A stretch of 64,000 nucleotides of DNA. It comes from Bin18 sp965242795 (lineage in GTDB: Bacteria; Desulfobacterota; Binatia; Bin18). Each line of letters starts with the position of its first letter. Position 1 is the stretch's first letter. This document shows, piece by piece, positions 36,975 to 45,510 of the stretch. The stretch lies in NCBI GenBank assembly GCA_965242795.1, contig OZ251505.1, positions 496,001 through 560,000 of the forward strand. The letters run 5' to 3'. Under the pieces are notes generated by a model. The model saw only the letters and a list, made by a program, of their open reading frames with translations, was not told where the DNA came from and did no database searches. Both the position numbers and the translations under genes were made by a program.

Positions 36975-38993
36975 TCAGGTGGGCGAAGTGAGATACGTGT
37001 AGCTCTCCAACACCGCCTCGTATTCGCGGATCAACGCTTCGACCGCCGCGGATGAAACGCGCCCGCCCTGCCCATCGCTGACGAGGCGCCGGAGTCCGCC
37101 GACCAACTCGTTGCGGTCGTAGCGGAAGACGTGCAGCACGTCGGCGACCGTGTGGCCGGGCACGACGTCGGCGATGCGTGCCGTGCCGTCCGGTTCGACG
37201 ACGACCGAGACGTCGTGCACGTGGCCGAACAGGTTGTGATAGTCGCCCATCACGTCCTGATACGCCCCGGTGAAGAACACGCCCAGATAATAGGGCCGGC
37301 CGTCGAGTGCGTGCAGTTCCAGATATTCCTTGATGTCGCGCAGGTCCACGAAGGTGTCCACCTTGCCGTCCGAATCGCAGGTCAGGTCCGCCAGATAGCC
37401 GCGGCGCTCCGGCACCTCGTCGAGGCGGTGAATCGGCATGATCGGAAACAACTGTTCGAGCGCCCACGCATCGGGAATGGACTGGAAGACCGAGAAGTTG
37501 CAGATGAACTTGCGCGCCAGCCGCTGCTCCAGGTCCTCGAACTCCTCGGGCATGTGCTTGACCGCCTTGGCGAACTTGAGCGTGCGTTCGCACGTGGCCC
37601 AGAACAGTTCCTGCCCCAACCCGCGGTCCTCCAGCGACAGATAGCCGAGGTTGAAGAGCGAGAACATTTCTTCTCGCTGCTCCAGAATGTCGTGATAGTA
37701 CTCGCGATAGTTCTTGGCGTTCGCGCCCTGGTAGATGTCGTACATCTCCTGGATGACCGGCGGCCGGCGCGCCGGTGCGGGGACGTGGATCGGCCCGTTG
37801 GACAAGGCGATTTCGTCCACCGCGTCGAACACCAGCATGGCGTGCGGCGCGGCGATCATGCGCCCCGTCTCGGTCAGCACCGTCGGCTCGGCCACGCCCT
37901 CGCCGTCGCACACCTCCTTGATCGAATAGACGATGTCGTTGGCGTACTCCTGAACCGAATAGTTGACGCTCGACTCCGAGGCCGTCCGCGAGCCGTCGTA
38001 ATCGACGCCCAACCCGCCGCCTACGTCGAGGTGTTCGAGCCGGGGGCAGAGGCGGCGCAGCTTGGCGTACGTGCGCGCGGCCTCCTTGACCGCGTACTTC
38101 ACGCGCCGGATCTCGGGGACCTGCGATCCGATGTGGAAATGCAGCAGGCGGAGGCAGTCGGCCATGTCCGCGGCCTGCAGGAGATCGACGCATTTCAGCA
38201 GGTCCATCGTCGTGAAGCCGAATTTGGACAGGTCGCCGCTCGACTTCTCCCACTTGCCGCTGCCGCGCGCCGACAGCTTGAGCCGCAGCCCGAGGCACGG
38301 ACGCACGTCCAGGCGTTGCGCCACTTCCAGCAGCCGCCGCAGTTCGGCCAGACTCTCGACGACCAGAAAGACGCGCTTGCCGACCTGCTGGCCGAGCAGG
38401 GCCAGCCGCAGATACGACCCGTCCTTCACGCCGTTGCAGACGATGGGCGAGCGCGGGTTGCGGGTGAGCGCCAGCGCGACCGCCAACTCGGCCTTGCTGC
38501 CGACCTCCAGCCCCACGCCGTACGCGTCGCCCAGGCGCAACACGTCGTGCACGACTTCCTTCTTCTGGTTGACCTTGATCGGATACGCGGGGACGTACGC
38601 TGCGCGATAGCCGAACTCGTCGATGGCGTGCTGAAACGCCGCGGTCAGCCGCTCCAACTGGCGGCCGATGATTTGCGGAAAGCGCAGCACGACCGGCGTG
38701 GGAATGCCCCGCCGCCCCAACTCGTCGATGATGGATTTGAGCGAGGCGGCCGGCTGCGCGGCGCCGGTGAAGGCGCACACCACTTCGCCGGCCGCGTTGA
38801 CCGAGAAGTATTCGCCGCCCCAGTTGCGGATGCCGTACAAGGCGGTCGTCTCTTCGAGCACGGCCTGTACCTTCGACACCTGGGGTTCGGCCGTCACCGC
38901 GGACCCGTTCCTCCGGTGCCGCTGCGTACCGGAATCGGACTGTTCGAGGACGCCGTACGCGGTCACGGCCATATCGGACTCGCTCAACTTCAT
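36975..38993 (-). CDS. speA: Biosynthetic arginine decarboxylase
   Basis: The 672-residue PLP enzyme is full length for SpeA. It has the lysine-containing YPIKVNQ segment near residue 140 that binds PLP, LHFHIGSQ, LDVGGGLGVDYDG, NGPIHV and the C-terminal CDSDGKVD catalytic-Cys motif. It decarboxylates arginine to agmatine, which the plus-strand AguA and AguB products then convert to putrescine. The first ATG gives MKLSESDMAV and an internal ATG at codon 8 is also possible. It is divergent from the aguB-aguA pair, with a 608-base repeat-rich gap between. Confidence 0.95.
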   Translation of the reverse strand: MKLSESDMAVTAYGVLEQSDSGTQRHRRNGSAVTAEPQVSKVQAVLEETTALYGIRNWGGEYFSVNAAGEVVCAFTGAAQPAASLKSIIDELGRRGIPTPVVLRFPQIIGRQLERLTAAFQHAIDEFGYRAAYVPAYPIKVNQKKEVVHDVLRLGDAYGVGLEVGSKAELAVALALTRNPRSPIVCNGVKDGSYLRLALLGQQVGKRVFLVVESLAELRRLLEVAQRLDVRPCLGLRLKLSARGSGKWEKSSGDLSKFGFTTMDLLKCVDLLQAADMADCLRLLHFHIGSQVPEIRRVKYAVKEAARTYAKLRRLCPRLEHLDVGGGLGVDYDGSRTASESSVNYSVQEYANDIVYSIKEVCDGEGVAEPTVLTETGRMIAAPHAMLVFDAVDEIALSNGPIHVPAPARRPPVIQEMYDIYQGANAKNYREYYHDILEQREEMFSLFNLGYLSLEDRGLGQELFWATCERTLKFAKAVKHMPEEFEDLEQRLARKFICNFSVFQSIPDAWALEQLFPIMPIHRLDEVPERRGYLADLTCDSDGKVDTFVDLRDIKEYLELHALDGRPYYLGVFFTGAYQDVMGDYHNLFGHVHDVSVVVEPDGTARIADVVPGHTVADVLHVFRYDRNELVGGLRRLVSDGQGGRVSSAAVEALIREYEAVLESYTYLTSPT

Positions 38994-39059
38994 GATGGAA
39001 AACGTGCCGTCGACGTCGACCTTAACTCTCCGGATCGGGGCAGGCGCGCAACCTTAATG

Positions 39060-39220
39060 ATTTTCACTTTTCCTGTCAAAAGCCTGTCGAAACAGAGAGC
39101 GTCCCCGTTTGCATTTCATTGTGTCGCGCGGTGCGTAGGGGCAGGCCCCTGTGCCTGCCCTTCCCCCGCCAGGGCAACCACCCTTCGACAGGCTCAGGGA
39201 CCACACGGGCCTGCCCCTAC
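39060..39220. repeat. Repeats in the speA-aguB gap (left part)
   Basis: GTAGGGGCAGG palindrome at 39135-39160, a CGACAGGCTCAGGGACC copy at 39183-39204 and a partial palindrome arm at 39207-39220. The gap 38994-39601 has no gene. Confidence 0.65.
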
Positions 39221-39368
39221 ACGACACACAGCATTGCTTCAGTTTGCGCCTCCCAGATTGATGTCATGCGGTGGGGGACCTTCTCCACCGGATCAAGTTG
39301 GGGGTCGGCTCTAGCCCTCTCCCAAAGGAAGAGGGGATGAAAAAAGAAAAACCAAAACGATTCCGAAG

Positions 39369-39500
39369 GCAGTTTTTTCCCGTCACACCTGCATTTTCCC
39401 GTCACACTTGCGTTTTCTTCGTCATCCCTGCGTTTTCCTCGTCATCCCTGCGAAAGCAGGTATCCATCCCCTGGATTCCCGCTTTCGCGGGAATGACGAT
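39369..39500. repeat. Tandem TCATCCCTGCG units ending in a paired hairpin
   Basis: Four degenerate units of about 18-20 bases (CCGTCACACCTGCATTTTC to TCGTCATCCCTGCGTTTTC) precede TGCGAAAGCAGG and GGATTCCCGCTTTCGCGGG hairpins (39445-39500). It looks like slippage or decay of the TCATTCCCGCGAAAGC repeat family, upstream of aguB. Confidence 0.65.
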
Positions 39501-39601
39501 TGAGTGAGGTCTTCGCGTACGTAATTCCCAAAACGAACGGAGCCGCCCCTCCGCCGGCCCGCCATTGAGCCCCGCCACACGATGGCTTAGAATTTTTCGC
39601 C

Positions 39602-40492
39602 ATGACGGTCACATCGAATTCCAGCCATACGAAGCAAGTTACGCTCGGCCTCGTGCAGATGACGTGCGGCGAGCAGCCGGAGCAGAACTTGGAGAAGGCC
39701 GTTGCGCGCATTGACGAGGCGGCCCGCCGCGGCGCGCAGATCGTCTGCCTCCAGGAACTCTTCCGCGGGCGCTACCCCTGCCAGACCGAAGACCCCGCGC
39801 AATTCGATCTGGCCGAGCCGATTCCGGGGCCGACGACCGAACGGTTGTGCACGTTGGCCGCGGACCGCCGGGTCGTCCTCATCGCGCCGGTCTTCGAGCA
39901 GCGCGCCCCGGGGCTGTACCACAACGCCGCGGTCGTGATCGACGCCGACGGCCGCCTCGTCGGGCACTACCGCAAGATGCACATTCCCGACGACCCGCTC
40001 TACTACGAGAAATTCTATTTCACGCCCGGTGACCTCGGGTTTCGGACCTTCGCCACCCGCTATGCGAAGATCGGCGTGCTGATCTGCTGGGACCAGTGGT
40101 TTCCCGAAGGCGCGCGGCTGACCGCGCTGAGCGGGGCGGAAATTCTGTTCTATCCGACCGCGATCGGCTGGCAGGCGGAAGACAGTCCGCGTGCGCGCCA
40201 ATCGCAAGTCGACGCGTGGCAGGTCGTGCAGCGCAGCCACGCGATTGCCAACGGCGTGTTCGTGGCCGCGGTCAACCGCATCGGTCGGGAAGACGCGCTC
40301 GACTTCTGGGGCGCCTCGTTCGTCAGTGACCCGTTCGGGCGCATCCTCGCCGAGGCGCCGACCGGCGCCGAAGAAACGATGGTCGTACCGTGCAAGCTGG
40401 ACAAGATCGGCACCCTGCGCCGAGTCTGGCCGTTTCTCCGCGACCGCCGCATCGACGCGTACGCGGACCTGACCAAACGTTTCCTGGACTGA
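39602..40492 (+). CDS. aguB: N-carbamoylputrescine amidase
   Basis: The 296-residue nitrilase-superfamily enzyme has the catalytic triad Glu52 (LQELF), Lys125 (YRKMHIP) and Cys162 (LICWDQWFPE), with DDPLYYEKFYFTPGD being a signature of this branch. It hydrolyses N-carbamoylputrescine to putrescine, carbon dioxide and ammonia. aguA follows 4 bases after its stop, so the two are translated from one message. Together with speA they make the arginine decarboxylase route to putrescine. Confidence 0.95.
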   Translation: MTVTSNSSHTKQVTLGLVQMTCGEQPEQNLEKAVARIDEAARRGAQIVCLQELFRGRYPCQTEDPAQFDLAEPIPGPTTERLCTLAADRRVVLIAPVFEQRAPGLYHNAAVVIDADGRLVGHYRKMHIPDDPLYYEKFYFTPGDLGFRTFATRYAKIGVLICWDQWFPEGARLTALSGAEILFYPTAIGWQAEDSPRARQSQVDAWQVVQRSHAIANGVFVAAVNRIGREDALDFWGASFVSDPFGRILAEAPTGAEETMVVPCKLDKIGTLRRVWPFLRDRRIDAYADLTKRFLD

Positions 40493-40496
40493 TCCC

Positions 40497-41645
40497 GTGC
40501 GCGGGTCCGTATCCGAGCCGAGCCTCGACGCACCCGCTGGCGACCGCCTGAACCCTCGTCGGGCGGCCCGTTCCTGCTTCCGCCTGCCCGCGGAATGGGA
40601 GCCGCACGCCGCCACGTGGCTGGCGTGGCCCCACAACCGGGAAACGTGGCCGGGCGTCTTCCCGCCCGTTGCCGACGTGTACGTCGAGATGGTCGCCGCG
40701 CTGCACCGTCACGAGCGCGTCTGCATCTGCGTCAACGACGCGGATACGGCCCGACACGTGCGGGAGCGGCTCACGGCCGCGGGCGTGGACGTTTCGTCTG
40801 TCAGCCTGTTCGAGGTGCCGACCAACGACACCTGGATACGCGACTTCGGCCCGCTGTTCGTTACGCGCCATTCCACTACCGGCAGCGATGAAGAGAGGCC
40901 GCGCCGCCTCTGTCTCACGAATTGGACGTTCAACGCCTGGGGCGGCAAATACCCGCCTTGGGACCTGGACGACGCGGTGCCGCGGCGTCTCGCCGACCGA
41001 CTCGGCCTGCCGGTCGTGACGCCCGGCCTCGTGCTGGAAGGCGGCGCCATCGACGTCAACGGCCGCGGCATGGCGCTCACCACCGAAGTCTGCCTGCTCA
41101 ATCCCAACCGCAACCCGCGGCTGAGCCGGACAAAAATCGAACAGGCACTCCGCGACTACTTGGGCATACGGCACGTCGGCTGGCTGGGCGACGGCATCCT
41201 AGGCGACGACACCGACGGACACGTGGACGAGATCGCCCGTTTCGTGAATCCCACGACGGTCGTCTGCGCGGTCGAAGACGATCCCGCCGATCCGAATTAC
41301 GCGCCGCTGCAGGACAATCTGCGCCGGCTGCACGCTATGCGGGACCAAGATGGACGACCGCTGCACATAGTGCGCCTGCCCATGCCCGCGGCCGTGCAGC
41401 ACGACGGCCAACGGCTGCCGGCCAGCTATGCCAACTTCTACGTGGCGAATGCCGTCGTGCTGGTTCCGACCTTCAGCCAAGCTGCGGATCAACAGGCGCT
41501 CGCCATCCTGCGTCAAGTCTTCCCCGACCGCCGAATCTGCGGCATTCCATCCGCCGATCTTGTGGTAGGCTTGGGCGGCGTGCACTGCCTCACCATGCAG
41601 CAGCCCGCCAGTGAAGAAGGAGACGCGGACGTTGCACCGACATGA
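40497..41645 (+). CDS. aguA: Agmatine deiminase
   Basis: The 382-residue enzyme starts at a GTG 4 bases after aguB. It has the guanidine-modifying fold with WLAWPHN, NDTWIRDFGPLFV, GLVLEGGAID, His242 in DTDGHVDEIARF and the catalytic Cys364 in GLGGVHCLTMQQP. It converts agmatine to N-carbamoylputrescine plus ammonia. The first 26 residues precede the family domain (FRLPAEWEPHAATWLAWP), so a start slightly later is possible. Confidence 0.95.
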   Translation: MRGSVSEPSLDAPAGDRLNPRRAARSCFRLPAEWEPHAATWLAWPHNRETWPGVFPPVADVYVEMVAALHRHERVCICVNDADTARHVRERLTAAGVDVSSVSLFEVPTNDTWIRDFGPLFVTRHSTTGSDEERPRRLCLTNWTFNAWGGKYPPWDLDDAVPRRLADRLGLPVVTPGLVLEGGAIDVNGRGMALTTEVCLLNPNRNPRLSRTKIEQALRDYLGIRHVGWLGDGILGDDTDGHVDEIARFVNPTTVVCAVEDDPADPNYAPLQDNLRRLHAMRDQDGRPLHIVRLPMPAAVQHDGQRLPASYANFYVANAVVLVPTFSQAADQQALAILRQVFPDRRICGIPSADLVVGLGGVHCLTMQQPASEEGDADVAPT

Positions 41646-41669
41646 ACCGCGTCCGCCAGGCAGGCCGAC

Positions 41670-43745
41670 ATGGCGACCGATCCCGCATCCCCTCCCCCGC
41701 CGACTTCTGCCGCGGGCGAGGCCGCGTCCCGCCCCGCTCCCCCCGATTCGGTGCGGCAAGAAGTCGCGCGCCTGCGCGAAGAAATAGCCCTTCATAATCA
41801 TCGTTACTACGTACTGGACGATCCGATCATCGGCGACGCCGAGTACGACCGGCTCTTCCGGCGTTTGTCCGACCTGGAAGCCGCGCATCCCGACCTCGCC
41901 AACCCGACCTCGCCCACGCAGAAGGTCGGCGCCCCGCCGCTGACCGAGTTCGGCCAAGTGCGCCACAGCCTGCCCATGCTGTCGCTCGGCAACGTCTCCT
42001 CCCCACAGGAAATGCAGGAATTCCACGAGCGGGCGCTCCGCTTCCTGGAAATGGACGGCCCGGTCGAGTACGTGGCCGAACCCAAGATCGACGGCGTGGC
42101 CGTGGAACTGGTCTATGAGCACGGCACGCTCACCGTCGGCTCGACGCGCGGGGACGGCGTCACGGGCGAAGACGTTACCGCCAACCTCAAGACCGTGCGT
42201 TCCATTCCGCTGACGCTGCTGTCCGCCGGGACGGACGCGCCGCCGACGCGGCTCGAAGTGCGCGGCGAAGTCTTCTTTCCCAAAGCTGCGTTCCGGCAAC
42301 TGAACGCACGCCGCACCCAAGCCGAAGAACCGCCGTTCGCCAACCCGCGCAACGCCACCGCCGGCTCGCTCAAGCAACTCGACTCGTCCATCACCGCGAC
42401 CCGCCCGCTCGACTTCTTCTGCTACGGGGTGGGCCGAATCGAAGGCCCCCTGCCCGCGACCTATTGGGACCTGCGCCGCGCGTTGACCGGCTGGGGCCTG
42501 AAACCCGTGCCGCACGCCCGCGTCTGCCTGGACGTGGGGGACGTGGTGGCCGCGGTCGCCGATCTGGAACGACGACGCGACGGCCTGCCCTTCGAGATCG
42601 ACGGCGCCGTGGTGAAGGTGAACCGCCTCGACCTGCAAGCCCGGCTGGGGCAGGTCTCGCGTTCGCCGCGCTGGGCCGCGGCCTACAAGTTCGCGGCCAT
42701 GCAGGCCACGACGCGCATCCGGAACATCGTGCCTCACGTCGGCCGGACCGGCACGCTCACTCCGGTCGCCCAACTCGACCCGGTGCCCATCGGCGGGGTG
42801 ACGGTCCAGAACGCCTCGTTGCACAACATGGACGAAATCGCGCGCAAGGACGTGCGAGTCGGCGACACGGTCATCGTGGAGCGCGCCGGGGACGTGATCC
42901 CCTATGTCGTCAAGTCCATCCCGGACACGCGCACCGGCGCCGAGCGCCTCTTCGAGATGCCGGCCGCCTGCCCCGTCTGCGGGGCCGTCGTATCGCGGGA
43001 GGAAGGCGAAGCGGCCTACCGCTGTACCGGCCTCGCCTGCTCGGCCAAGCTCAAGGAGAGCCTGCGCTTCTTCGCCCACCGCGGCTCGATGGACATCGAC
43101 GGGTTGGGCGGCAAGGTCATCGATCAACTCGTGGAGCGCGGGCTCGTGCACGACCCGGGCGACCTGTACGCGCTCACCAAGGAACAGTTGGCCGCGTTGG
43201 ACCGGCTGGCCGACAAATCCGCGCAGAACCTGGTCGATGCCCTGGAGCGCAGCAAGACCACGACCCTGCCGCGTTTCCTGTCCTCGCTCGGCATCCGCCT
43301 GGTCGGCGAAGCGACCGCGCGCCAAATCGCGGAAGTGTTCGGCGACCTGGACCGGATCATGGCCGCGGACGAAGAAGGCTTGCAGGAAGTACCGGACATC
43401 GGGCCGGAAGTGGCGCGCAGCTTGGCAGGCTTCTTCGCGCAGGAGCAGAACCGCGCCGTGATCGCCAAGCTGCTCCGGGCCGGCGTGCGTGTCCCCGCGG
43501 TCGAAGTGAAACCCGCCGGCGAACTCAGCGGCAAGACCTTCGTGCTGACCGGCACGCTGGACAGCCTGACGCGCTCCGAAGCTAAGCAGCGGTTGCAGAC
43601 CCTGGGCGCGAAAGTCACCGCCAGTGTCTCCAAGAAGACGGATTACGTCGTGGCCGGCAGCGACCCCGGCTCCAAGCGCGACAAAGCCGAAAAGCTGGGC
43701 GTGCCGATCCTCGACGAAGCCGCCTTCCTGAAGCTGATCGAGTGA
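41670..43745 (+). CDS. ligA: NAD-dependent DNA ligase LigA
   Basis: The 691-residue protein is a complete LigA. It has an Ia domain with YYVLDDPIIGDAEYDRL (about 47-63), the nucleotidyl-transfer domain with Lys139 in EPKIDG, an OB fold, a zinc finger (CPVC...C...C, about 430-455), a helix-hairpin-helix region and a BRCT domain (SGKTFVLTGTLDSLTR...KTDYVVAGSDPGSK, about 612-675). It seals nicks during replication and repair using NAD. It starts 24 bases after aguA and may be read from the same message. Confidence 0.97.
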   Translation: MATDPASPPPPTSAAGEAASRPAPPDSVRQEVARLREEIALHNHRYYVLDDPIIGDAEYDRLFRRLSDLEAAHPDLANPTSPTQKVGAPPLTEFGQVRHSLPMLSLGNVSSPQEMQEFHERALRFLEMDGPVEYVAEPKIDGVAVELVYEHGTLTVGSTRGDGVTGEDVTANLKTVRSIPLTLLSAGTDAPPTRLEVRGEVFFPKAAFRQLNARRTQAEEPPFANPRNATAGSLKQLDSSITATRPLDFFCYGVGRIEGPLPATYWDLRRALTGWGLKPVPHARVCLDVGDVVAAVADLERRRDGLPFEIDGAVVKVNRLDLQARLGQVSRSPRWAAAYKFAAMQATTRIRNIVPHVGRTGTLTPVAQLDPVPIGGVTVQNASLHNMDEIARKDVRVGDTVIVERAGDVIPYVVKSIPDTRTGAERLFEMPAACPVCGAVVSREEGEAAYRCTGLACSAKLKESLRFFAHRGSMDIDGLGGKVIDQLVERGLVHDPGDLYALTKEQLAALDRLADKSAQNLVDALERSKTTTLPRFLSSLGIRLVGEATARQIAEVFGDLDRIMAADEEGLQEVPDIGPEVARSLAGFFAQEQNRAVIAKLLRAGVRVPAVEVKPAGELSGKTFVLTGTLDSLTRSEAKQRLQTLGAKVTASVSKKTDYVVAGSDPGSKRDKAEKLGVPILDEAAFLKLIE

Positions 43746-43784
43746 GCGTTTCCCGCTCCCTCCGGGAGAAGGTGAGAGCGTGTC

Positions 43785-44330
43785 CCCTGGATTCCGGCTT
43801 TCGCCGGAATGACGAAAGGGAGGATGCGATGGGGGCTCGGCGCCCCATTCGTAGGGGCGAAAAATCTTTCGCCTCTACACCTCCGCGCGGCAGAGAACAA
43901 AAAGGGAACTACATACAAGAGGATCCCGCACTCGTTGCGACAGCCTTCGACAGACTCAGGAACCGGGCTCAAGGCACCGCAAGCTCAGGGACTTCCCAAC
44001 CCTCAGTTCGTTGAGCTTGCGCTGTGTTGAGCTTGTCGAAACATCGAAACGAACCCCGAGGTCACCTCGGCCTTCGCACCCCGCCCCCGGCCCTTTGACC
44101 ATGAGGAGCCCTCTTATATGTAATTCCCGATAAAGAGGGCAGGCACAGGGGCCTGCCCCTACATACCGCACAGTCTCCCTCATATCCTCTCTCCCCTGGT
44201 GGGAGAGGGCTAAAGCCGGCCCTGGACGTGACCCGGGGGAGTGGGGGACGGCGGAGATTCCCTTACCCTCTGGAATCAACCGAACCGGGGAACGTGTCCT
44301 CTGGATTCCGGCTTTCGCCGGAATGACGAA
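43785..44330. repeat. Dense repeat block between ligA and ppk2
   Basis: The gap 43746-44406 (661 bases) has no gene. It holds two GGATTCCGGCTTTCGCCGG hairpins (43787-43815, 44301-44328), a GTAGGGGCGAAAAA palindrome (43851-43878), a long TTCGTTGAGCTTGCG composite with CGACAGACTCAGG copies (43947-44095), a GGGCAGGC palindrome (44137-44162) and a CCTCTCTCCCCTGG...GGGGGAG pair (44184-44245). Confidence 0.75.
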
Positions 44331-44406
44331 GTAAAGAAACGGGAATTACAGAATCGACACCCAACGAAATTTCAATCCACAATCCACAATCGAAAATCCA
44401 CAATTC

Positions 44407-45261
44407 CTACAATCCGAGCAGCTTCTTCGCTTTCTTCGCAAACGCCGGGTCGAGCCGCGGCGGCGCCATGTCGATCCCCTCGGCCAAGCGGTCCACCACC
44501 GCACCGATCGCCGCCAGCCGGCCGGACTTCTTGTCATTGCCCGGAATCACCGTCCACGGCTGGGCCACGGTCGACGTCTTCTGGAACATCTCCTCGATCG
44601 CCGCGACGTAGTCGGGATAACGCGCCCGGTTGCGGAAATCCTCTGCCGACAGCTTCCACTGCTTGAGCGGGTCCTTGAAACGCGCCCGAAAGCGGGCGAG
44701 TTGTTCTTGGCGGGTGATGTGCAGAAACATCTTCACGACGCGGATGCCGTCGTCGGCCAGCATCCGCTCGAACTCGTTGATCTCGGCGTAGGCGCGCTGC
44801 CATTCCGCGTCCGTGGCGAAGCCCTCGACCCGTTCGACCAGCACGCGCCCGTACCAGGACCGGTCGAAGATGACCATCTGGCCGGGCCGCGGCAGGCGTT
44901 TCCAGAAGCGGTACAGATAGTGCTGGCCCTGCTCCTCCGGCGTCGGCGCGGCAATCGGCCACACCTTGAGTCCGCGCGGGTCCAGCGGCCAACTCATGCG
45001 GCGGATGGTGCCGCCCTTACCCGCGGCGTCCCAGCCCTCGAACACGATCACCGCCTTGTGTCCTTGCGCCCGATACGCCAGCGACACCTCGCGCAACCGG
45101 TCCTGCAACTTCGCGAGCCGGCGGTCGTACTCCTTGCGCCCCACGCGCCCGGACATATCCAGCCCGGCCAAGCTGGGCGGCGTGCGCTGCGACCGGATCG
45201 GCCCACGCGGACTGCCGGGATGGGATTTCGTCTTCATAGTCTGATCGAACAACAGCCTCAT
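44407..45261 (-). CDS. ppk2: Polyphosphate kinase 2 family protein
   Basis: A 284-residue PPK2 with Walker A EGWDAAGKGGTIRR, lid residues DPRGLKVW, Walker B VIFDRSWYGRVLVERVEGF and DPLKQWKLSAEDF. PPK2 enzymes phosphorylate nucleoside mono- or diphosphates using polyphosphate. The chosen ATG (45261) overlaps the TGA of the upstream DUF433 gene in an ATGA quartet. A start at 45237 (MKTKSHPGS) is also possible. The C-terminus may be close to the repeat block. Confidence 0.9.
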   Translation of the reverse strand: MRLLFDQTMKTKSHPGSPRGPIRSQRTPPSLAGLDMSGRVGRKEYDRRLAKLQDRLREVSLAYRAQGHKAVIVFEGWDAAGKGGTIRRMSWPLDPRGLKVWPIAAPTPEEQGQHYLYRFWKRLPRPGQMVIFDRSWYGRVLVERVEGFATDAEWQRAYAEINEFERMLADDGIRVVKMFLHITRQEQLARFRARFKDPLKQWKLSAEDFRNRARYPDYVAAIEEMFQKTSTVAQPWTVIPGNDKKSGRLAAIGAVVDRLAEGIDMAPPRLDPAFAKKAKKLLGL

Positions 45262-45491
45262 TCCGGTGGAATGGACACCATCCGACGCTCCCGATCGGCG
45301 GCAAAAGCCAAGCACGCTCGGATATCGTCGAGGGTCAAGTCGGGAAAATCGGCCAGAATTTCATCGATGGTCATGCCAGAAGCCAGGTACTCCAGCACTT
45401 CATAGACCGTGATGCGGAGGCCGCGGACACACGGCTTCCCCCCGCGCTTCCCCGGTTCGACGGTCACGATTTCCCTATAGTCTTGTGTCAT
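45258..45491 (-). CDS. DUF433 antitoxin-like protein
   Basis: The 78-residue product from MTQDYREIVTVEPGKRGGKPCVRG shows the complete DUF433 domain (GLRITVYEVLEYLASGMTIDEILADFPDLTLDDIRACLAFA), a winged-helix family often acting as an antitoxin to PIN- or DUF5615-type toxins. No toxin is adjacent. The downstream neighbour is ppk2, overlapping by 4 bases. The frame extends much further upstream, but those codons are antisense to cse1. Confidence 0.85.
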   Translation of the reverse strand: MTQDYREIVTVEPGKRGGKPCVRGLRITVYEVLEYLASGMTIDEILADFPDLTLDDIRACLAFAADRERRMVSIPPE

Positions 45492-45510
45492 AATCGGCTC
45501 AACATAGAGG

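Noticed and set aside
35818..38778. One 986-residue minus-strand frame covering tsaC and most of speA.
   Set aside because: Only the last 329 residues are a real protein (TsaC). The earlier part is the speA region in the wrong frame plus repeats.
44407..45491. DUF433-PPK2 as a toxin-antitoxin pair.
   Set aside because: PPK2 is a complete metabolic enzyme and is not known to me as a toxin; only the overlap links them.
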